From the NCBI GenBank assembly GCA_003532715.1, contig DOEZ01000334.1:1-13441 (forward strand): a DNA stretch of 13,441 bases, read 5' to 3'. This document shows, one piece after another, positions 6,705-13,441 of this stretch. Source of the stretch: Planctomycetaceae bacterium (lineage in GTDB: Bacteria > Planctomycetota > Planctomycetia > Pirellulales > Thermoguttaceae). The translations under genes and the position numbers were made by a program. The notes below the pieces were generated by a model, which saw nothing but the letters and a program-made list of their open reading frames with translations, was not told where the DNA came from and did no database searches. Position 1 is the stretch's first letter. Each line of letters starts with the position of its first letter.

Positions 6705-9700
6705 CTACATTGCGATGCGCCACAGTTCGGGCTTGCCGAAAAGCACGGCGTTGCCGTAAAGCCTGACGCCCTTGTCGGCGTTGGGGTGGATGTGGTCGAG
6801 GAGGTAGTCCTTCGTCACGCGAGGCCGAAGGAACTCCCGAATGGGCGTGCTCGCGTCGATGAACAGATGGTTGTTCTCGCGGCAGTATTGCAGCAGGCTC
6901 GCATTGTAGTCGTCGATCATGCGATCCCTGAGTTTGGGCCTCACTCGCGAATGGATGTCGTTGTCGAACGCCGGCCAAAGCGAAAGCATCACGAAGCGTG
7001 CCCGGGGGTTCTTTTGCCGCATTTCGGCGACGAGGCGATCGACATTCGCGACATACTCTTCCTTGGTCATTGCACACTCGCGGGCGTCGCGGTAGCGAAC
7101 GTCGTTGACGCCGAGCGCCAAGACGACCGCGTCGGCGTCGTGGTCCGGCACTTCGGGCAATGCCGCGATCATCTGGACCGTCGTGCGACCGCCGCGGCTT
7201 ATGTTGAAGAATCGGGCTTTCGGAAAGAACGACCGAACCGGCTCGATCCAACTGTAGCCTCCGTTCTTGGTTCCCTCCGAGATGCTGTCGCCCAGCACGA
7301 CGACCTTGCGCGCCTCGCTCAATACCCGGTGCAACTCGGCTCGATCCGAGTCGAGCTCTTCGCCGGGCTGTCCGTCAGGCCGTTCGTCGGGCTGTCCGTC
7401 GGGCCGTTCGTCGGGCTGTCCGTCGGGCCGATCGGCGACGGCCGGCTCGCGGAGTCTCACGTCGAGCGGCTGCCGCGCGTACCCCCTCGCGGGAAGATAG
7501 AAATAGCGTTCTTGCAGTTGATCGACGGTCAGTCGCCGTCCCAGCATCGTTTCGGTCACGATTTCGTGGACTTGCGCGATTCGTTCGATGTCGAGTGAGC
7601 CAAGCGTCTCGCGCAGCTCCGGCCGCCGCAAGGCATCGACAATCGGAATGGGGCTGAATTGGCCGCCGCCGCGCCGTTGAATCCAAAGGGGAACGATCGA
7701 CGCCGCCCGGATCGACGTCGCCTTGGGCGACTTTTCGACGTGGATCGTGACAATCGCCGCCGCGTCGCCGTCGTGCAACGTGTAGGAGTTCACGAAATTG
7801 CCCGGGCAATAGACTACAAATCCGTTGCGACGCGATCCGTCCGGTCGGGTGACGTTCAAGTACTGCATCGGCTGCACGGCGTGCGAATGACAGGCCAACA
7901 CGACGTCGATTCCCTCGGCGATCATCTCGCGCGCCCACGTTTCACTGAACGAATCGGGATGATGGAGAAACTGCGTTCCCATGCGCGGCAAGGCGATGAT
8001 CAGATCGGGCTTGTGCCGTCTGGCTTCTTTCACGTCCTCGGCCACCATCCGGCGGCTCTCCTTGAAAGCCGTCTTGTCCTTGGGAGACGCAAGAACGTCG
8101 ACAAAGGGTTCCGCGGACGCGTCGCCACGATAGTTAACCCCGTAGGTGTAGGCGACGAATGCCAGTCTGACGCCCTTCACTTCGGCGACGAAGACGCGTC
8201 GGCGGCGACGGTCCTCCGCCGAGCGATACGTGCCGACATGGTCGAGGCCGATGCGATCCAAGACGTCGAGCGTTCGCCGAGCGCCGGCAATCCCGCGGTC
8301 GAACACATGGTTGTTGGCCGTCGTCACGAGGTCGATGCCGGAGTTCTTGACGGCTTCGGCCCATGTGTCGGGCGCGTTGAGATGAAGAGGAATGCCGTCG
8401 TCGTAGTTGCTCGTCGAATATCCCGCCTTGTCGCCCGCCAAGGGAATCTCGAAAACTCCGATCGTGTAGTCGGCCGCTCGCAGCCGATCGGCCGTATACT
8501 CGAAGATGGGCGAGAAGTCGTAGTCCTTCGTCCGAGGATCGAAGGCGTGCTTGATCTGGTCTTCCAAGAGGATCAAGTCGCCGACGAAGCTGATCGCCAC
8601 CAGTGCTTCGGAATCGATCTTTTCCATGAGCGACGCGCTGATGACGGGATGAATGGGGTCGTCGGACGACACAGGTTGCGATACGCTGAAAGGCCACTCC
8701 GCGCGAACGAGGGGGAACAGGCCGACTACGACAGCGGTCAAGACGACCAGAGTGCGAATCCCCATGACGCCGCGGCCTCGCCGGACCGCCGCCGATGGTT
8801 CGGTTTGTCCCACTAGGCAATGCCTCGACAGCCATTGCGTTGCCGCGTTGTAGAAACGCATCCAGGCCGGTCGGCCGAGTACCCAGGTCGTGACCACCGA
8901 GCAGACCAGCACCGGTAGGACGTACCAGTCGCGCCACTGCGACTCGGGGACGAACACGTGAAACGCAAGAGTGGCGTATCGATGCAGGACGTAGATAAGC
9001 AGCGTGTTCTCGCCCCACACGGTCAGAACGGGGATCCTCTTGGCGGGCGTCACGATGAAGATGCACGCGCTGATGAACAGGGCCAACGCGAAAAAGACGC
9101 CCCGCATGTAGAAGCCGGCAGTCGACTGGTAGGGATCGGCGAGCAGCATCGACAATGAAAGGGCGTCGTTGTGGGTGAGCCAATGGACCACGCCGGCCGC
9201 CAATCCCAACCCGAGCAGCCCGGTGACGACATGGGCGCGGCGAAGCGCGTCGATCGCCTTGGGCGAGGTGTAGTAGCCGAGCAGGAAAAATGGCAAGAAG
9301 GCCACGACGCGCGTCAGCGCGAGATAGTTGGTCACTTCGGCCGAGAATCCGATCGCCAAGGCCGCCACCAGACTTAGCGGCAGAATAAAGCGGATTTTGA
9401 CGAGGTCTTGCAGCAAAACGCGCCAGGCGAAAAGCGCGAGCAAGTACCAGTTCACGTGAATCGGGGTCACGAGCGAGAACTTCCGCGCGCCGCCGGCATA
9501 CAGGATCAGCATCATCGTGGTATTGAAGAACACGAAAGGCACCAGCGACCGCATGAAGGCGGTGTCGCGAGCCTTCTCCGTGTTCTTCGAGAAGTACCCC
9601 GAAATGAAGACGAAAAAAGGCATGTGAAAGCAGTAGACGAAATAGAACAACGAGTCCACCGCCGTCCCCGCGGCGCCGTTGTACACGTAGGGAACCAAGA

Positions 9701-9767
9701 AGTGGGTGAAGACCACCAGAAAGATCAAAACGCCTTTGACGTTATCCAGCAGAGAGCTTCGAGGCAT
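6705..9767 (-). CDS. AT3 membrane acyltransferase - CapA - SGNH hydrolase three-domain fusion
   Basis: This is a 1020-residue envelope protein. Residues 1-310 form a polytopic acyltransferase-3 domain of the fucose-4-O-acetylase type: DNVKGVLIFLVVFTHFL with H22, then HVNWYLLALFAWR at 104-116 and GENTLLIYVLH at 252-262. A further transmembrane helix (about 335-355, RTLVVLTAVVVGLFPLV) puts the rest outside the cytoplasm. Residues about 390-690 are a CapA/PgsA-type domain of calcineurin-like fold with VGDLILLED (D397), TTANNHVFDRG (N486, H487) and LACHSHAVQP (H627, H629). A Pro/Asp/Gly/Gln repeat linker (about 779-801) leads to an SGNH domain with GDSISEG (S828), NISRGGRT, ALGVND (N888) and LDHIHP (D991, H994). 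AT3 plus SGNH resembles OatA-like O-acetyltransferases. The role is inferred to be acylation or trimming of a surface polymer. I preferred ATG 9767, where family similarity begins, to ATG 9890. No strong Shine-Dalgarno is seen. Confidence 0.88.
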   Translation of the reverse strand: MPRSSLLDNVKGVLIFLVVFTHFLVPYVYNGAAGTAVDSLFYFVYCFHMPFFVFISGYFSKNTEKARDTAFMRSLVPFVFFNTTMMLILYAGGARKFSLVTPIHVNWYLLALFAWRVLLQDLVKIRFILPLSLVAALAIGFSAEVTNYLALTRVVAFLPFFLLGYYTSPKAIDALRRAHVVTGLLGLGLAAGVVHWLTHNDALSLSMLLADPYQSTAGFYMRGVFFALALFISACIFIVTPAKRIPVLTVWGENTLLIYVLHRYATLAFHVFVPESQWRDWYVLPVLVCSVVTTWVLGRPAWMRFYNAATQWLSRHCLVGQTEPSAAVRRGRGVMGIRTLVVLTAVVVGLFPLVRAEWPFSVSQPVSSDDPIHPVISASLMEKIDSEALVAISFVGDLILLEDQIKHAFDPRTKDYDFSPIFEYTADRLRAADYTIGVFEIPLAGDKAGYSTSNYDDGIPLHLNAPDTWAEAVKNSGIDLVTTANNHVFDRGIAGARRTLDVLDRIGLDHVGTYRSAEDRRRRRVFVAEVKGVRLAFVAYTYGVNYRGDASAEPFVDVLASPKDKTAFKESRRMVAEDVKEARRHKPDLIIALPRMGTQFLHHPDSFSETWAREMIAEGIDVVLACHSHAVQPMQYLNVTRPDGSRRNGFVVYCPGNFVNSYTLHDGDAAAIVTIHVEKSPKATSIRAASIVPLWIQRRGGGQFSPIPIVDALRRPELRETLGSLDIERIAQVHEIVTETMLGRRLTVDQLQERYFYLPARGYARQPLDVRLREPAVADRPDGQPDERPDGQPDERPDGQPGEELDSDRAELHRVLSEARKVVVLGDSISEGTKNGGYSWIEPVRSFFPKARFFNISRGGRTTVQMIAALPEVPDHDADAVVLALGVNDVRYRDARECAMTKEEYVANVDRLVAEMRQKNPRARFVMLSLWPAFDNDIHSRVRPKLRDRMIDDYNASLLQYCRENNHLFIDASTPIREFLRPRVTKDYLLDHIHPNADKGVRLYGNAVLFGKPELWRIAM
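7366..7437 (-). repeat. In-frame 24-bp tandem repeat encoding the interdomain linker
   Basis: Three 24-bp units (7366-7389, 7390-7413, 7414-7437) are nearly identical. Units 1 and 2 differ at one base, and unit 3 differs at its end. They encode a repeating RPDGQPDE octapeptide between the CapA and SGNH domains. The unit is a multiple of three, so copy-number change would alter linker length without breaking the frame. Confidence 0.85.
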
Positions 9768-9832
9768 GAGCGTTTTTCGGCTGAATTGGCGCGCGAATGG
9801 GTTGGTTTTCGAGGCGAGGCAATCGCTGCGAA

Positions 9833-9838
9833 AATATA
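9833..9838 (-). promoter_or_regulatory. Possible -10 element of the fusion gene
   Basis: On the minus strand this reads TATATT (TATAAT with one mismatch), about 65 nt upstream of the preferred ATG at 9767. It lies downstream of the alternative ATG at 9890, which is consistent with the shorter start. No convincing -35 hexamer is seen. Confidence 0.3.
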
Positions 9839-9941
9839 GCCCATGCGGACCGCCCGCCGTGAAACGAGACACCCGAGTCGGCCGGCGCATACCGATCGCC
9901 TTCGCCGGCCGCCGGCGCCCACGGGAAACTCGAGTTCCAAC

Positions 9942-9965
9942 GCCGGATAGAGCGGATAATCCGGC
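9942..9965 (-). terminator. Hairpin after the chaperone gene, possible terminator
   Basis: GCCGGAT and ATCCGGC form a perfect 7-bp stem with a 10-nt loop, starting about 14 nt past the stop of the SurA/PpiC-like gene. There is no T-run after it on the minus strand. It could stabilise the 3' end or act in a Rho-linked stop. The call is tentative. Confidence 0.3.
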
Positions 9966-9978
9966 TTATGCCGACATG

Positions 9979-12003
9979 CTAGCGTCGTGCCGACGTTTGC
10001 TTCATGGGGGGCAGGGCTCGCGAGTTTTCGACGTCGCGTTGGGGCGACTGGGTCGTCCCGGCGAGATAGTTGTCGATCGTCGAGAAGTCCTGGAGGTGCT
10101 GGAAGTAGTCGGCCATCGCCTGATGCAGTTTCTTCTCGCGAAGGTCCTCGACGATCAGGTCGCGAACCGTTTCGAGTTCGACGTTTTGGGGCGTCGTCTG
10201 GCCCTGACAGAAGAGGACGACGTACATGTCGTCAACCTGGATGATGCCCGACAGTTCGCCCGGCTGAAGCGCGAACGCCTCTCGTTCGAGAACGGGTTGG
10301 CCGCCGAATTTTCGGATCGGGGGCACTTGGCCTCGCAGGTTCTTGCTGCCCGGGTCGCGCGAATACTGTTCGGCCAGGTTGCCGAAGAAATCGCTGAACG
10401 ACTCGACGAACACTTCGTCGGCCTTTTCGCGCGGGACCATGTTCGACTCGATCTGCTTCTTGCGCGCCTCGGCGAGCCGGTTGTACTCGTCGCGAGCCAG
10501 TTCCCACACTCGCTTCGTCTGACGTAGATCGGCGAAGACGATGGCCAGGCAGCGGACTCGTGGGCCGTAGTTGGCCTCGAATCCCCGCTCGATGTCCTCG
10601 TCGTTGACGACGATCCGTTCGTCGACGAGCTTGCGCAGGGCCACCGAGGGCCAAACCGAGTCGTACTTGTAGACCTCGTAGGAGATGTTCTGCTGCTGGG
10701 TCACCAGATCGATCCACGCCTCGACGTCGGGCGATCCGTCGGGCTTCGGCTTGACCGAGACCGAAGCGGCTCGCGCGATCTCCTGGTTCATGTCGTCTTC
10801 GGTAACCTCGATCTTGGCCTTCTTGCACGCCTGTTCGATCATCTTGCGATTGATCATCCCCTCGAGCGATTCTTTGCCGTGACGCTCGATGCAGACCTCG
10901 GCCAACTGGCGGGCCGTGATTTTCCGGCCGTTGAGCACGGCGACGATGCCCGTGTCGCGTTGTTTCGGATCGTCCAAGTAGTTTTGAACTTGAGCCTTGT
11001 CTCGAAGTTGCGTGAACACGTCGTCGGCAATTTGGCGAATCTTGCGTTCCTCGATCAGGTGCCGCAACTTGGGAGCGACCTTGTCGATCGGCACGTTGCG
11101 ACCGGGAACCTCCGATTCGCGTTTCAGAACGACGAATTGGTCGTGGATCTCGATGACCGGCGAGATTTCGCCGTCCTTCATCGCGAAGGCCGCCTCCTCG
11201 AGTTCCTTGGGCCCGCCATGCATGCAGATGGGCGGGATGAAGCCCAATTCGGCGGCGCTGGTCGGGTCTTCCGAGTTCTCTTTGGCCAATCGTCCGAAGT
11301 CGTCGGGATTGGCCAGCGCGGCGCCGCGAAGCTGCTCGGCCTTCTGCCTGGTCGAACAGGCGATCAGGCGAGCTCGAACCGACGGGCCGTACTGGGTTTC
11401 ATACTCGCGCCGAAGTTCGTCGTCGGTCACTTTCAACTGATCGGCCGCCAGCCGTCGCAAGGCGATCGTCGGCCAGATGATGTCGTTGGTGTATTGCACC
11501 GGCCGAATTCCGCGTTCCTGCTCGATCATCTCGTACCACTGCTGGACCGAGAAATTGAAGTGCTTGGCAAGCCGGTCGACCTCGGCGTTGACGTCGGCCT
11601 GGGTGACCTGAATGCCGCGACTGGCGCATTCCATGGCAATGAGTTCCTTGCTGATCACGCTTTCGAGAACGTCGCGACCGTAGTGGCGCAGGCATTCTCG
11701 CGCGAGATCCTCGCGAGACAGGGTCTCGCCGTTGACGCGCGCGACGATGTCCATCTTCGGCTCGGCGGCGCGGCTCGGCGGCTGCGACGTCGTCGGCGCC
11801 GAGGGCGATTCCTGGGGGCGGGCACCCTGGCCGGACGTCCGCTGGGGCATCTGGGCACGGACCGGCTCGGCCGGCCAATAGTGCCGAATCATCGCAACGC
11901 CTGCCAAAACAAGGACACTCACCACGACGAGGCCGATTCGCATGGGGCGACGCGTGGGGGCCGCAGCCGGCTCGTGAGAATTGCGGGAAGATGGGCGGGT
12001 CAT
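9979..12003 (-). CDS. Membrane-anchored SurA/PpiC-like foldase with two tandem chaperone-parvulin halves
   Basis: The 674-residue protein is likely a periplasmic chaperone for envelope proteins. A short basic N-terminus and one helix (about 22-39) anchor it, followed by a Pro/Ser/Gln-rich spacer (about 45-82). The rest is an internal duplication. Half 1 (about 85-344) and half 2 (about 352-645) each have a SurA-N-type segment (IVARVNGETLSREDLA / IVAVLNGRKITARQLA), a shared WPTIALRRL / WPSVALRKL block, a YGPSVRARLIA / YGPRVRCLAIV parvulin strand, and an EEAAFAMKDGEISPVI / EREAFALQPGELSGII block. The canonical parvulin His after the first strand and the GGDLG motif are altered in both halves, so isomerase activity is doubtful. 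The ATG at 12003 has a strong GGAGG (12015-12011), 7 nt away. Confidence 0.88.
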   Translation of the reverse strand: MTRPSSRNSHEPAAAPTRRPMRIGLVVVSVLVLAGVAMIRHYWPAEPVRAQMPQRTSGQGARPQESPSAPTTSQPPSRAAEPKMDIVARVNGETLSREDLARECLRHYGRDVLESVISKELIAMECASRGIQVTQADVNAEVDRLAKHFNFSVQQWYEMIEQERGIRPVQYTNDIIWPTIALRRLAADQLKVTDDELRREYETQYGPSVRARLIACSTRQKAEQLRGAALANPDDFGRLAKENSEDPTSAAELGFIPPICMHGGPKELEEAAFAMKDGEISPVIEIHDQFVVLKRESEVPGRNVPIDKVAPKLRHLIEERKIRQIADDVFTQLRDKAQVQNYLDDPKQRDTGIVAVLNGRKITARQLAEVCIERHGKESLEGMINRKMIEQACKKAKIEVTEDDMNQEIARAASVSVKPKPDGSPDVEAWIDLVTQQQNISYEVYKYDSVWPSVALRKLVDERIVVNDEDIERGFEANYGPRVRCLAIVFADLRQTKRVWELARDEYNRLAEARKKQIESNMVPREKADEVFVESFSDFFGNLAEQYSRDPGSKNLRGQVPPIRKFGGQPVLEREAFALQPGELSGIIQVDDMYVVLFCQGQTTPQNVELETVRDLIVEDLREKKLHQAMADYFQHLQDFSTIDNYLAGTTQSPQRDVENSRALPPMKQTSARR

Positions 12004-12065
12004 GTCGGTTCCTCCGTAAACCGTTGAGTCACTTCAGTTTGTGTCGCGGGATACACCCCGGCTCC

Positions 12066-12113
12066 AGTATAGTCCGGGGGGGCAGTATAGACGCAGCTCG
12101 CTCTTCGGGTCAA
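12066..12113 (-). promoter_or_regulatory. Sigma70-type promoter of the SurA/PpiC-like gene, with duplicated -10
   Basis: On the minus strand, TTGACC (12113-12108) and TATACT (12089-12084) are separated by 18 nt, each a 5/6 match to consensus. A second TATACT lies 18 bp further downstream (12071-12066) within a direct repeat of CTATACTG. Transcription from the first would give a leader of about 70-75 nt before the ATG at 12003. This is the best-looking promoter in the window. Confidence 0.6.
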
Positions 12114-12173
12114 GACCGATTGAAGCGAAACTTCGGCGGCCATGCACTCCAGCCGAATGGCGTGAACGACCCT

Positions 12174-12192
12174 ACGATTCGGAAAAAGGGGA
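12174..12192 (+). repeat. Dispersed 19-mer, copy 2
   Basis: ACGATTCGGAAAAAGGGGA is identical to the reverse complement of 3939-3957. It is followed by AAGAGGGGGAAATGGGAA, which loosely matches the other copy's GAAGTGGGAATG. The two copies sit in opposite orientation about 8.2 kb apart, in separate intergenic gaps. Confidence 0.65.
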
Positions 12193-12266
12193 AAGAGGGG
12201 GAAATGGGAAAATACGTACGGGCTGGCAAAGCCGATTTGCATGACTTAGCCCGGATTAGGCACGAG

Positions 12267-12359
12267 CCTGTGATTCCAGCGCGGTGTGCGACGTATCAGC
12301 CGTTGTCGGAGGGGACAATGGGTCGTTGCAGTCCTCTCGCTTGCGCTTCGGGTTGGTAT
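12267..12359 (+). repeat. Fourth copy of the GCTTGCGCTTCGGGTT repeat, with long upstream similarity
   Basis: The block at 12333-12359 matches the copy at about 2813-2839 base for base. Upstream, GTCGTTGC is shared with the copy at 2746. Further up, GAGCCTGTGATT (about 12267) resembles GAGCCAGTGATT (about 2688) at nearly the same distance. The family unit is therefore probably about 95 bp with a strongly conserved 3' end. Confidence 0.65.
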
Positions 12360-12406
12360 GGGTGTTGCGGATAACTTGGGCTGGCGAAACGCCTCGGATT
12401 AAGAAC

Positions 12407-12415
12407 TGGTATGAT
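12407..12415 (+). promoter_or_regulatory. Candidate extended -10 upstream of archease
   Basis: TGGTATGAT fits TGnTATAAT with one mismatch, 84 nt before the archease start. No clear -35 hexamer is seen. Its form is similar to the extended -10 in front of folD. Confidence 0.35.
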
Positions 12416-12499
12416 AATGGTTGGGTCCGCGGATGGCCCAGCGGACCTGGGTTGCCATCAAGTCACTGCCCAACAGCCTGAAGCAATCGCGGGGGAACC

Positions 12500-12910
12500 A
12501 TGTTTGAGGTTTTCGAGCACACGGCCGATCTGGGGATTCACGTCGAAGCCGAGTCGCTGTCCGAGCTTCTGATCGAAGCAGCCCGGGCGCTGACGTCGGT
12601 GCTGGCGGCCAATCCCGAAGCGATTGAGCCGGTGACGGAAGTTGCCGTATCCCTCGACGCCGCGAAGCCCGAGGACCTGCTGATCGATTGGCTGTCCGAA
12701 TGGCTCTACCGCTTCAGTGCGGAGCACATGCTGTTCACGCGATTCGAGGTCGTGGAGCACGACGGCCGCATCGCGGCCCGGGCGTGGGGCGAAGCGGTCG
12801 ATCCGGCGCGCCACCAACTCGACACCGAAGTGAAGGCCGTCACCTATCATCGGTTGAGGGTCGAGCAAACCGAGGCGGGATGGACGGCCGAAGTTATCTT
12901 GGACCTGTAA
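12500..12910 (+). CDS. Archease, activator of the RNA ligase RtcB
   Basis: Archease is a small cytosolic protein. In characterised systems it promotes guanylylation and multiple turnover of the 3'-phosphate RNA ligase RtcB, and has been described as broadening its nucleotide use. The 136-residue product has the family hallmarks: FEHTADLGIHVEAESL at the N-terminus (HTAD 7-10), LLIDWLSEWLYRF (60-72), EVKAVTYHRLRV (110-121) and the C-terminal WTAEVILDL with a near-terminal Asp, likely part of the metal site. The ATG at 12500 is preceded by GGGGGA. No rtcB is in the window, so any partner is encoded elsewhere. The stop lies 14 nt before the glycosyltransferase start on the same strand, suggesting co-transcription despite no obvious functional link. 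Confidence 0.92.
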   Translation: MFEVFEHTADLGIHVEAESLSELLIEAARALTSVLAANPEAIEPVTEVAVSLDAAKPEDLLIDWLSEWLYRFSAEHMLFTRFEVVEHDGRIAARAWGEAVDPARHQLDTEVKAVTYHRLRVEQTEAGWTAEVILDL

Positions 12911-12924
12911 ATGTCGGGATTTTC

Positions 12925-13441
12925 ATGCAAATCGTGCATCTGGTAGCCGGAGCGGGAGGCATGTATTGCGGAAGTTGCCTGCAAGGCAACTCGCTGTGTC
13001 GCGCGCTGCTCGAAGCGGGAGAGGATGTCGTTCTCGTGCCCGTCTACACGCCCATCCGATCCGACGAGGAGGCGTCGGCCGCGACCGAACGAGTCGTGTT
13101 CGGCGGCCTGAACGTCTACTTGCAGCAGCGTTCCGGGCTGTTTCGGCACGCGCCTCGGTGCGTCGATTGGCTGCTGGACCGTCCGGCGCTGTTGGGCCGG
13201 CTCGGCGGTGGAACGCGACCCGAGCGACTTGGCCCGCTGACTGTCTCGATGCTTCGCGGCGAATTGGGGAATCAGCGGAGGGAACTCGACAAGTTGACGG
13301 CGTGGCTCGAACTTCAAGAGGAACCACCGAAACTGATCCATCTTTCGACCGCCATGCTTGCCGGCGTGGCTCGGACGCTTGTCGAACGACTCGGCTCGAA
13401 GGTGGTCTGCACGCTGTCGGGCGAAGACGCGTTTCTTGAAG
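12925..13441 (+). CDS. Glycosyltransferase (GT4-like), N-terminal part, cut by the window edge
   Basis: The frame stays open from the ATG at 12925 to the last base (172 codons seen), so the C-terminal half is missing. The start MQIVHLVAGAGGMYCGSCLQ followed by ALLEAGEDVVLVPVYTP is the N-terminal Rossmann pattern of GT-B fold glycosyltransferases, of the type that begins with a G-G-x-Y-C-G-x-C signature. LIHLSTAMLAGVARTL and VVCTLSGED (about 146-170) fit the domain's later strands. The donor-binding E-x7-E region would lie outside the window, so donor and acceptor are unknown. It sits 14 nt behind archease in an apparent two-gene unit. The Shine-Dalgarno is weak (CGGGA). Confidence 0.82.
   Translation, partial: MQIVHLVAGAGGMYCGSCLQGNSLCRALLEAGEDVVLVPVYTPIRSDEEASAATERVVFGGLNVYLQQRSGLFRHAPRCVDWLLDRPALLGRLGGGTRPERLGPLTVSMLRGELGNQRRELDKLTAWLELQEEPPKLIHLSTAMLAGVARTLVERLGSKVVCTLSGEDAFLE

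Larger units (their letters stand above)
12004..12499. other. Gene-free gap between divergent genes with two dispersed repeats
   Basis: The left edge holds the minus-strand promoter of the foldase gene. The middle holds a copy of the 19-mer repeat (12174-12192) and a purine-rich G/A stretch (12181-12212). The right part holds a single copy of the GCTTGCGCTTCGGGTT repeat and a possible -10 for archease. No reading frame here resembles a protein. Confidence 0.75.

Noticed and set aside
7366..7437. Intergenic or CRISPR-like tandem repeat
   Set aside because: It lies in frame inside a coding sequence and encodes a Pro/Asp/Gln-rich linker between two domains.
9768..9890. 41-residue N-terminal extension of the AT3-CapA-SGNH protein
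   Set aside because: The extension is Arg/Ser/Thr-rich with no family similarity, and a possible -10 element lies inside it. The acyltransferase pattern begins right after the ATG at 9767.
10879..12027. 382-codon plus-strand frame opposite the SurA/PpiC-like gene
   Set aside because: Antisense shadow of a convincing gene with a good Shine-Dalgarno and promoter. It runs through that gene's start region.

Overview
The window is a GC-rich bacterial chromosome segment (roughly 60-65% GC by eye). It probably comes from a planctomycete, and a Pirellulales-like organism fits best. This is inferred from three things: a secreted DUF1080 (3-keto-disaccharide hydrolase type) protein, a glycosyltransferase with a GGMYCGSC N-terminus, and intergenic regions crowded with short GC-rich dispersed repeats such as GCTTGCGCTTCGGGTT. 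No 16S or other direct taxonomic marker is present.

Layout, left to right. Positions 1-150 hold no gene, only a tandem 11-mer and a palindrome. A small four-helix membrane protein (minus, ends 151) is divergent from folD (plus, 792-1658), with an extended -10 promoter for folD between them. folD converges on a SpoU/TrmH-type RNA methyltransferase (minus, 1764-2597). A 440-bp gap (2598-3039) is packed with three unrelated repeat types and a candidate promoter, and leads into a secreted DUF1080 protein (3040-3759). Next come rsfS and argS (4018-6389), a tight operon for ribosome silencing and arginyl-tRNA charging. After a 315-bp gap holding what looks like a MITE-like element nested in a hairpin repeat, the minus strand carries a 1020-residue envelope protein (6705-9767). 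Upstream of it is a membrane-anchored double SurA/PpiC-type chaperone (9979-12003) with a good sigma70-type promoter. After a 496-bp repeat-bearing gap come archease (12500-12910) and, 14 nt later, a glycosyltransferase that runs off the right edge (12925 onward).

How the genes fit together. One half of the content is one-carbon, RNA and translation housekeeping: FolD, RNA 2'-O-methyltransferase, RsfS, ArgS and archease. The other half concerns the envelope: membrane protein, secreted DUF1080 protein, parvulin-like chaperone, acyltransferase fusion and glycosyltransferase.

The most interesting item is the 6705-9767 gene. It fuses an integral-membrane acyltransferase-3 domain, a CapA/PgsA-type metallophosphatase-fold domain and a C-terminal SGNH esterase/acyltransferase domain. 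The catalytic motifs expected of the CapA and SGNH families are visible in the latter two. The AT3 and SGNH ends resemble OatA-type O-acetyltransferases, and the CapA domain inserted between them suggests a single-polypeptide machine for modifying a surface polymer. The repeat families in the gaps are the second point of interest.
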